Below, in pieces: positions 1-5,117 of a stretch of DNA of 6,800 nucleotides. The notes under the pieces were generated by a model. The model was not told where the DNA came from, searched no databases, and saw only the letters and a list, made by a program, of their open reading frames with translations. This DNA comes from Verrucomicrobiota bacterium (GTDB lineage: Bacteria; Verrucomicrobiota; Verrucomicrobiia; Opitutales; Opitutaceae): positions 1-6,800 of the forward strand of contig JAEZUE010000056.1 in assembly GCA_023443455.1 (NCBI GenBank), given 5' to 3'. The translations under genes were made by a program, and so were the position numbers. Numbering within the stretch: the stretch's first letter is position 1; every line of letters starts with the position of its first letter.

Positions 1-332
1 GGGCGAAGCGAAGCGAGCGGGCGCGCGACCCGGCCCCGCCTGGCCGAGCTGGCGAGGCCCGGACGGGGCCGGTTGAGCAAGCCCGGCACCCAGCCGGGCG
101 CAGCGGGGCCCCCACCGGTCCGACTCGGCGGGCACGACTCGCGGACCGGGAGCGCAGCGGACGGACCGCGTGACGTGCCGGCGCGGGTCCTACAGGAGCG
201 CCGCTTCGTGCGCGATTCCTCGCGCACCGGCCGCCGCCGGTGGGGTTGGTGCTCACCGGACGGAGCGTAAGCGGAGGAGGAAGCAGACGGCGTGACAGCG
301 GCTCGCCGCTGGCGCGACGTGTGCCGCTTGGA
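1..332. other. GC-rich, hairpin-dense non-coding segment
   Basis: I see no credible gene here; the open frames have Arg/Gly/Pro-rich translations with no recognisable motif. The segment holds a series of inverted repeats: 32-38 with 64-70 (ggccccg/cggggcc, with nested shorter pairings inside), 81-87 with 93-99 (gcccggc/gccgggc, 5-nt loop), 115-122 with 142-149 (ccggtccg/cggaccgg), 208-214 with 221-227 (gtgcgcg/cgcgcac), 225-231 with 236-242 (caccggc/gccggtg) and 296-301 with 306-311 (cagcgg/ccgctg). None is followed by a T-run on either strand, so they are not classical intrinsic terminators. Base composition differs sharply from the adjoining gene at 333-974. It could be a cluster of dispersed palindromic repeats or an unrecognised structured RNA; I cannot tell which. 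Confidence 0.5.
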
Positions 333-974
333 TCATTGAGGACGTTGCGAACGCTCGCGCATCCGCAGCATTGCCTCAGCGAGCGGCTTATACACCAAGG
401 CATGCCTCTGAGTGCAATAAGCCACAAACTCGGCGCCTATCTGGTCAAATCGCGCCCAATCCGCACGACTGGCCAATACCGCCATCAAAACCGGGTATCG
501 AGTTAGCCGATCCGACGTCACCCATTTCTTGGGGTCCGGGTCACTCAACCCATCAAACAAGGCGTCGGCACTTGAGTATCGGTTTAGCCACGGAAGGACG
601 TTCGTTCGCAAGTCCGCAGCATAACGGAGCGAGAACGCTTTGATGCTGGCCTGATCAGCGGGAAACCCATTTGCGAGCGCACGATCCCCGAGCAGGGAGT
701 CGCAATTGGTCACTAGCGTAGGGTGAAGCTTTGCAGCCTTTGCATCGATGAACGGATGCAGGGGGATGTAGAGCGCTTCGATCTCGTCGATTCGGATTTG
801 TGCATGCGCCGCGAGTTTGACGACTCCCGGGGCCGCGGTCGGAAGCGCCTCAATGGCGATTGCATGCCACCCGAAGCCCGTAGCTCGAACCAAGCTGTCG
901 CGAGACTTCATCAATTTGAAGCCTTCGAGTTCATTGGCCAGCACCTGACCTATCGCCGATGTGATCTCGTCCAT
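333..974 (-). CDS. Putative immunity protein of a toxin-immunity pair (unrecognised family)
   Basis: This 213-residue protein has no signal peptide, membrane segment or catalytic motif that I recognise. It looks soluble and cytoplasmic, with mixed helices and tryptophans at positions 36, 129, 151 and 173. The ATG at 972-974 overlaps the stop codon of the upstream toxin-like frame (TAATG), so the two would be translationally coupled. The role is inferred from this position: polymorphic toxin domains are normally followed directly by the gene for their neutralising partner. The segment around residues 143-163 (a DPDPKKW stretch followed by SDRLTRYP) looks like a conserved core, but I cannot name the family. 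The gene is intact, ends in TGA at 333-335, and has visibly lower G+C than the neighbouring operon, which suits horizontal acquisition. If the toxin is dead, this could persist as an orphan immunity gene protecting against related toxins. Coding status is fairly sure; the function is tentative. Confidence 0.72.
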   Translation of the reverse strand: MDEITSAIGQVLANELEGFKLMKSRDSLVRATGFGWHAIAIEALPTAAPGVVKLAAHAQIRIDEIEALYIPLHPFIDAKAAKLHPTLVTNCDSLLGDRALANGFPADQASIKAFSLRYAADLRTNVLPWLNRYSSADALFDGLSDPDPKKWVTSDRLTRYPVLMAVLASRADWARFDQIGAEFVAYCTQRHALVYKPLAEAMLRMRERSQRPQ

Positions 975-1282
975 TAGTGGTTCAAGTTGGATGCATTTAC
1001 TTCAAAAGTCCGGATCGGACCTGTTGGCGTGCCATTCGGGAAGCCTGCCGCTCTCGCAGCCCGCCCCGAGAAGGTCGTCGGAGCAAGAGGATCGGCGATC
1101 AATGCGTCCTTAGCCAGCTGAGCAGCATCGCGCGTGGCACCACCAGTTTTGACCTCAATAATCCGCAAGATACCGGTTTCTTTTCCGCGAACCAAGAAAT
1201 CGACGTATCGATGCGAGCCAACGCCAGGCGTGTTAATCCGGATCTGCTCACCGACAAGGTCCACCGTCTTGCTGTTTAGCAA
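974..1282 (-). CDS. Orphan toxin C-terminal domain, PD-(D/E)xK nuclease-like, N-terminally truncated
   Basis: The 102-residue frame begins at TTG (1280-1282), the only usable in-frame start. The core has the pattern of a restriction-endonuclease fold: Asp28 in RYVDFLVRG, then Glu43-Val-Lys45 in IIEVKTGGATR, then a helix with Gln55 (QLAKDA). This D...ExK plus Q arrangement is typical of the nuclease domains found at the C-termini of Rhs/contact-dependent toxins, which cleave nucleic acids in target cells. The usual carrier protein is absent: no Rhs repeats, secretion signal or pre-toxin motif lies upstream. Toxin-like residues continue upstream of the TTG (see 1283-1390), so the TTG product would lack the first helix of the fold and may be inactive. 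The stop overlaps the start of the 213-residue partner by one base. A housekeeping nuclease is less likely given this pairing and the small size. I rate it as a remnant or silent module rather than a working gene. Confidence 0.6.
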   Translation of the reverse strand: MLNSKTVDLVGEQIRINTPGVGSHRYVDFLVRGKETGILRIIEVKTGGATRDAAQLAKDALIADPLAPTTFSGRAARAAGFPNGTPTGPIRTFEVNASNLNH

Positions 1283-1478
1283 TCTCGCCCGAACTGCAGC
1301 TTCGCCTAAGTCGCCTTGAGCTCCATTCCGTAGAACCTGCGGTATACTCTCTGCGGCTAGAGTGTAGCAGCCGTCGTAGTGATAGGTCTCTCAGAGTGGG
1401 GCCGAAGGTGCTCGGGTGTTTCGCTCCTTTCCGGTGGCGATCGTAGTCGTAGGTGGGGCGGCTTTGGCAAGCCTGGCC
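1283..1478 (-). other. Intergenic; upstream part holds the start-less extension of the toxin frame
   Basis: In the reading frame of the 974-1282 gene, the minus strand stays open from 1282 back to 1390, where it meets TGA (1391-1393). The translated extension includes AAESIPQVLRNGAQGDLGEA followed by AVRARL. The GDLGEAAVR segment resembles the first helix of nuclease toxin domains, with its conserved Glu. No ATG or GTG occurs in this frame. A different frame offers ATG at about 1332-1334, but it closes after six codons. The rest, 1394-1478, lies downstream of the nitrilase-fusion stop. It contains an SD-like AAGGAG (minus strand, 1424-1429) with no start codon after it, and no terminator with a T-run. 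Confidence 0.5.
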
Positions 1479-3065
1479 CTACTCGTCCTCGGCCGGGAGC
1501 GTGCCGAGGGGGCCGTCGTCGGGGCCCATGGGTTGCTCGTCTCCGGGCATCAGGGACACGAGGCGGAAGAGGTCGCCGCGGCGGTCGAGGCGGGGGGTGA
1601 CCGTGCCGCCGGAGCGGGAGCTGTGCAGAGCGTCGAGGTCGACGTCGCAGATGAGCACGGTCTCCTCGTTGGAGTCGGCCTCGGCGGCGATGCCATCGCG
1701 GGCGAAGGCGAAGTCGGAGGGGGTGAGCACGGCGGCCTGGCCGTAGTTGATGTCGAGATTGCCGACGTCGGGCAGATTGCCGACGTTGCCGGCGAGGGCG
1801 ACGTAGATCTGGTTCTCGATTGCGCGGGCCTGGGCGCAGTAACGAACCCGCAGATACCCCTGGCGGTTGTCGGTGCAGAACGGCACGAAGAGCAGCTCGG
1901 CGCCCTGGTCGGCGAGGTGGCGCGCGGCCTCGGGAAACTCGACGTCGTAGCAGATGAGCACGCCGATCTTGGCCTTCGGGGTGTCGATCGCGCGCAGGCT
2001 GTGGCCGCCGCTGATCCCCCACCCCGAACGTTCGTTCGGCGTGATGTGCAGCTTCGGCTGGCCGACGATCTGGCCGTCGGGCAGGCAGACAAAGGACATG
2101 TTGAGCAGCTTGTCGGCGCGCCGGACCGGATGACTGCCGGCGATGATCGTGACCCCGTAGCGGGTCGCGAGTTTGCTGACGAGTTTGGTGAAGCGCTTCT
2201 CGTAATCCGCGAGGCGCCGGATGCCCTCGATCGGCGACAAGGCGTCCTCCTGCGAGAGGAGCTGCACGGAGACAAACTCGGGCAGGAGCACGAAGTCGGC
2301 GCGGTAGTCGGCGGCGACGTCGACGAAATAGGTGACCTGCTGCTCGAAGTCGGCGAAGGACTTCACCTTGCGCATCTGGTACTGCACACAGGCGAGGCGC
2401 ACCTTGCGCGCGGCGCGCGGCGGCGCCTTGTAGGCGGGATTGAGCCACTCGACGAGGCTGCCGTAGTTGTGGCTCTTCGGGTCGCGCAGGTAGTGGGGCA
2501 TGACCCCGCGCAGGGAGAACCCCTCGCGCAGTTGGAAACTGAGCACGAGGTCGCGAAACTCGCCCGCGGCGACGCGTTGCGCATACTCCTCGGCCGACAT
2601 CTTGTGGGCGTGCTCCTCGTAGTTCCAGAGGCGCCCGCCCGCGAGGATGCGGCGCTTGTTCAGCCGCCGGCAGAGTTCGCGCCGCGCCTCGTAGAGGGTG
2701 GCGCCGACGCCTTTGCCGCGGCAATCGGGATGCACATAGACATCGGCGCCGTAGAGTGTGTCGCCGTTGGGGTTGTGGTTGGTGAAATAGCCGCCGTCGG
2801 TGATGCCCACCCAGGTGTGGTTGCGCAGCGGATCGGGGCCGAGATCGACGACCAGCGAGGCCACGGCGCCGACGACCTTGCCGTCGACTTCGGCCACCAT
2901 CTGGCCCTGGGGGAAAACGCGCTGGTGGCTGAGCAGATGGCGTTCGGCCCAGACGACGTTCTCGTTGGCGAGGACGGGATAGGCAATGGTGTTGAGCTCG
3001 ATGAGCGCCGGAATGTCCGCCCGGGTCGCCTCGCGCACCGTAACCTCGTGTTTCTTTTTCGGCAT
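1479..3065 (-). CDS. GNAT N-acetyltransferase / carbon-nitrogen hydrolase fusion protein
   Basis: This is a 528-residue, two-domain protein. Residues ~6-135 form a GNAT domain, with an acetyl-CoA loop at CRGKGVGATLYEARR (115-129) just after the strand ADVYVHP. Residues ~222-505 form a nitrilase-superfamily hydrolase with the expected triad: Glu263 in LLPEF, Lys338 in GQPKLHITPNE, and nucleophile Cys372 in GVLICYDVEFPE. The order and length match the nitrilase-superfamily class whose members carry an N-terminal RimI-like acetyltransferase (class 12, described as uncharacterised). It likely hydrolyses or condenses a non-peptide C-N bond and acetylates an amine, but the substrate is unknown. It is probably cytoplasmic, with no signal peptide. 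I chose ATG at 3063-3065 because the conserved region begins directly after MPKKKHEVTVREA; a GTG at 3087-3089 would add eight residues. The C-terminal tail is short and acidic. It follows allophanate hydrolase on the same strand but after 260 nt, so it may be separately transcribed. Confidence 0.9.
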   Translation of the reverse strand: MPKKKHEVTVREATRADIPALIELNTIAYPVLANENVVWAERHLLSHQRVFPQGQMVAEVDGKVVGAVASLVVDLGPDPLRNHTWVGITDGGYFTNHNPNGDTLYGADVYVHPDCRGKGVGATLYEARRELCRRLNKRRILAGGRLWNYEEHAHKMSAEEYAQRVAAGEFRDLVLSFQLREGFSLRGVMPHYLRDPKSHNYGSLVEWLNPAYKAPPRAARKVRLACVQYQMRKVKSFADFEQQVTYFVDVAADYRADFVLLPEFVSVQLLSQEDALSPIEGIRRLADYEKRFTKLVSKLATRYGVTIIAGSHPVRRADKLLNMSFVCLPDGQIVGQPKLHITPNERSGWGISGGHSLRAIDTPKAKIGVLICYDVEFPEAARHLADQGAELLFVPFCTDNRQGYLRVRYCAQARAIENQIYVALAGNVGNLPDVGNLDINYGQAAVLTPSDFAFARDGIAAEADSNEETVLICDVDLDALHSSRSGGTVTPRLDRRGDLFRLVSLMPGDEQPMGPDDGPLGTLPAEDE

Positions 3066-3098
3066 GACCCGAGAGTGCGGGAAGCACACTTCGGGTCA
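3066..3098 (-). promoter_or_regulatory. Inverted repeat/hairpin ending on the start codon of the nitrilase fusion
   Basis: Positions 3066-3077 pair with 3087-3097: GACCCGA plus AGTG on one arm and their complement on the other, with one bulged base (3073) and a 9-nt loop (3078-3086). T3065-A3098 extends the stem by one pair into the first base of the ATG. In the mRNA the hairpin would therefore occupy the whole ribosome-binding region of the gene, and no purine-rich Shine-Dalgarno is visible there. It could be an RNA structure limiting translation or a DNA operator palindrome. Both roles are inference; the pairing itself is directly visible. Confidence 0.4.
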
Positions 3099-3161
3099 AA
3101 ATCTGAGCAACGCCGGCCGCAATTTGGGCCAACGCACACCCTACAAGCAGAAGGCGACAGG

Positions 3162-3179
3162 AGGTAACGAAGGTAGCGA
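3162..3179. repeat. 9-bp tandem repeat, two units
   Basis: Two adjacent 9-mers, aggtaacga and aggtagcga, differ at one base, with a looser third unit (aggcgacag) just before them. They lie in the non-coding gap between allophanate hydrolase and the nitrilase fusion. This is too short to interpret functionally by itself, and may be part of a dispersed intergenic repeat. Confidence 0.35.
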
Positions 3180-3325
3180 AGGGCCAATCGGCGGAATCCG
3201 GTCGGCAAACGCCGGAATGGCGGGCTGAAAGCGCGCCCCACCATCGCAAGCCCACCAACAGATCCGGCTTCGTTGGCCTCTGTCGGTGCCGGTTCTCGGG
3301 AGGGCGTCGCGAGCGTCGGCCCCGC

Positions 3326-5020
3326 TCAACCGCCACTCTTCAGATACGCCCGCCAGCCACCGAAGCTTGTCACGTCGCGCGCTTCACGCACGGCCACCGC
3401 CTCGCACAGGAAGCTCTGCACGGTGGAGCCGTCCTCGAGGGTGATTGTGCCGATTCCGAGCGGTGCCGGAATTCCGGCGACGAAACCTCCGTACGCGGCT
3501 TCGGGCAGCTCCCAGATCTCGACCTCAATCGGCGCCCCGCCTTCGTCCACTCGCACAAGCCCCGGTTTCGGCGGCGTGGTCCCCGGCAACGCATAGAGAC
3601 GGTAGGCGGGGGCGGTCCGTGTCGGCGCCACCAGGCGTCCGCCGCGTTTGGTGAGCTGCCAGTTGAGCGGGAGGCCGCTGAGGTGGGCGCCGCATACAGC
3701 CACGCGCACCATCGGGCCGGGAGCCGACAACGCCCGGGCAGGCTCCGCCTCGCCGAGGAATTTCGCCGCGAAGCGAAGCACCCGGTCGTCGCAGAAGGCC
3801 GGCGCCACCAGGGTGACGCCCCACGGCATGCCGTTCGTCAGGAAACCCGCCGGCACCGCCACCGCACACAGGTCGAAGAGGTTCAGGTAGTTCGTGTAGT
3901 AACCGAGATTCGAATTCAGCTGGACCGGGTCGGCCTCGACCTGCGCAACCGTATAAATCGTGCCCGCCGTCGGGGTGAGCAGCACATCGATGTCGGTCCA
4001 TACCGCCTCGGCCTCGCGCCGCAACGCGGCGAGCCGATACATCGCGGCAAAGGACGAAGCCGCATCGATAGCCTTCGCGCCCTCGGTGATCTTCCGCGTC
4101 ACCGGGTGCAGCGCTTCGGGTTTCGCCTCGATGAACTCGCGGATCGCCGCGTACCGCTCCGCGACCCACGGCCCTTCGTAGAGCAATCGAGCCGCGGCGA
4201 GAAACGGCGCGAAGTCGACCTCGACAATTGTCGCGCCGAGCGAACGCCATCGCTCCACTGCGGCGGCGAACAAAGCCGCCGCGCCCTCGTCACCGAAGAA
4301 CTCCAACTGGCCGGCGCGAGGAACTCCTATGCGTGGCGTGCCGCACTCATCGAGCACCGGCGGTGCCGCCAGCCGACTGTAGGGATCGAGCGGATCGTAC
4401 GCCGCCGCCACGCCGAGCACCTCGGCCGCATCGCCCACGGTGCGGGCGAAGATCGAGACACAGTCGAGCGTGCGGCACGCCGGCACCACGCCGCGCGTGC
4501 TGAGCAGCCCGCGCGTCGGTTTCAACCCCACTAGGTTGTTGAATGCTGCCGGCACCCGACCGGAACCGGCGGTGTCGGTGCCGAGCGCGAAACTGCACAG
4601 CCCAGCCGCCACGGCCACCGCCGAGCCGGAACTCGAACCTCCGGGAATGAACGCGTGGCCGTACGGATTGACCGGCACGCCGTAGGGCGAACGCACGCCG
4701 ACGAGCCCGGTGGCGAACTGGTCGAGATTGGTCTTCCCGAGCGGCACGGCGCCGGCGTCGATCAGGCGCTGGACAACCGGGGCCGACTCCGCGGGTTCGT
4801 ACGCAAACTCCGGGCACGCGGCAGTCGTGGGCAGGCCGGCGAGGTCGATGTTGTCCTTGATCGCAAAGGTGGCTCCCGCGAGGGGACGCGCGGGCGAGTT
4901 CTCCCCGGCGGTGGCGGCATGGGCGCGCACCTCGGCGTACGGCAGGCGGCTGATCCAGACGGGATCAGACCCGCGGGCGTCGATCCGGGCGAGGATTTCG
5001 CGGAGCGGTGTCGGAGACAT
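3326..5020 (-). CDS. atzF: Allophanate hydrolase
   Basis: This 564-residue amidase-signature enzyme hydrolyses allophanate to ammonia and CO2 in the cytoplasm, the second step of urea amidolyase metabolism. The N-terminal amidase domain (~1-430) has catalytic Lys55 in FAIKDNID, cis-Ser129 in IPGGSSSGSA and nucleophile Ser153 in GTDTAGSGRVP. The spacing (74 and 24 residues) equals that of the known AtzF triad Lys91-Ser165-Ser189. The C-terminal domain (~436-560, from MVRVAVCGAHLSG to the end) is the small domain specific to allophanate hydrolases, absent from ordinary amidases. Total length is normal for the family. I chose ATG at 5018-5020 because MSPTPLREILARI begins the conserved region; the frame is open 90 nt further, but that part is translated repeat DNA. 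It lies 79 nt downstream of urea carboxylase on the same strand, the standard arrangement. No clear Shine-Dalgarno is seen, as repeat sequence ends about eight bases before the ATG. The symbol atzF is used for such enzymes outside atrazine pathways too; dur2-like is equivalent. Confidence 0.95.
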   Translation of the reverse strand: MSPTPLREILARIDARGSDPVWISRLPYAEVRAHAATAGENSPARPLAGATFAIKDNIDLAGLPTTAACPEFAYEPAESAPVVQRLIDAGAVPLGKTNLDQFATGLVGVRSPYGVPVNPYGHAFIPGGSSSGSAVAVAAGLCSFALGTDTAGSGRVPAAFNNLVGLKPTRGLLSTRGVVPACRTLDCVSIFARTVGDAAEVLGVAAAYDPLDPYSRLAAPPVLDECGTPRIGVPRAGQLEFFGDEGAAALFAAAVERWRSLGATIVEVDFAPFLAAARLLYEGPWVAERYAAIREFIEAKPEALHPVTRKITEGAKAIDAASSFAAMYRLAALRREAEAVWTDIDVLLTPTAGTIYTVAQVEADPVQLNSNLGYYTNYLNLFDLCAVAVPAGFLTNGMPWGVTLVAPAFCDDRVLRFAAKFLGEAEPARALSAPGPMVRVAVCGAHLSGLPLNWQLTKRGGRLVAPTRTAPAYRLYALPGTTPPKPGLVRVDEGGAPIEVEIWELPEAAYGGFVAGIPAPLGIGTITLEDGSTVQSFLCEAVAVREARDVTSFGGWRAYLKSGG

Positions 5021-5024
5021 GGAA

Positions 5025-5117
5025 GAGGTAGTTGGTAGTTGGTGGATTGGTCGGGGGCGGTGAGCGCGGCTGTGGGTTGGGTTCACCACTTCCCAGCTGC
5101 TAACTGCCAACTACTCC
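5025..5117. repeat. Heptad-built palindromic repeat, copy 1 (end of urea carboxylase gene and intergenic gap)
   Basis: The left arm (about 5028-5060) consists of degenerate 7-mers of the type AGTTGGT. The right arm (about 5081-5117) carries the complementary form (ACTGCCA, ACTACTC), so the element can fold on itself, imperfectly. It spans the whole 79-nt gap between urea carboxylase and allophanate hydrolase and also encodes the last residues of the carboxylase (GVVGS and the TAG stop at 5100-5102). It shares the AGTTGGCAGTT core with the copy at 6391-6482. The boundaries are approximate. Confidence 0.7.

Larger units (their letters stand above)
3066..3325. other. Intergenic region with repeat-like sequence
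   Basis: The gap between allophanate hydrolase and the nitrilase fusion contains no convincing gene: the frames crossing it merge into shadows of the flanking genes. It has a short 9-bp tandem at 3162-3179 (aggtaacga, aggtagcga), preceded by a related unit at 3152-3160. It also has two similar pieces around an imperfect palindrome at about 3190-3226 (ggcggaatccgg and gccggaatggcggg). This looks like dispersed repetitive DNA. The left end carries the hairpin at the nitrilase start. I see no intrinsic terminator with a T-run after the allophanate hydrolase stop and no convincing -35/-10 pair. Confidence 0.4.

Noticed and set aside
296..311. Intrinsic terminator after the immunity-like gene
   Set aside because: The cagcgg/ccgctg hairpin has no T-run on the transcribed strand.
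1..332. Integron attC site next to a possible gene cassette
   Set aside because: A single GTTRRRY match (gttgagc at 72-78) was found, but no partnering RYYYAAC box at suitable spacing.
977..1279. 100-codon plus-strand frame opposite the toxin-like domain
   Set aside because: It has no motif, no ribosome-binding site and mirrors the minus-strand frame that carries the D...ExK pattern and the TAATG overlap.
1416..3167. 583-codon open frame on the plus strand
   Set aside because: It lies antisense to the acetyltransferase-nitrilase gene, its translation is Val/Ala/Glu/Gly-biased with no family features, and long antisense frames are expected in GC-rich genes.
1357..3336. 659-codon minus-strand frame overlapping the nitrilase fusion
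   Set aside because: It is an off-frame reading of the same gene, extremely Arg/Pro-rich, and it crosses the intergenic gap. The frame with intact catalytic motifs is the real one.
5021..5110. Upstream extension of allophanate hydrolase by 30 codons
   Set aside because: The extra residues are translated from repeat DNA, and conserved sequence begins at the ATG at 5018-5020.
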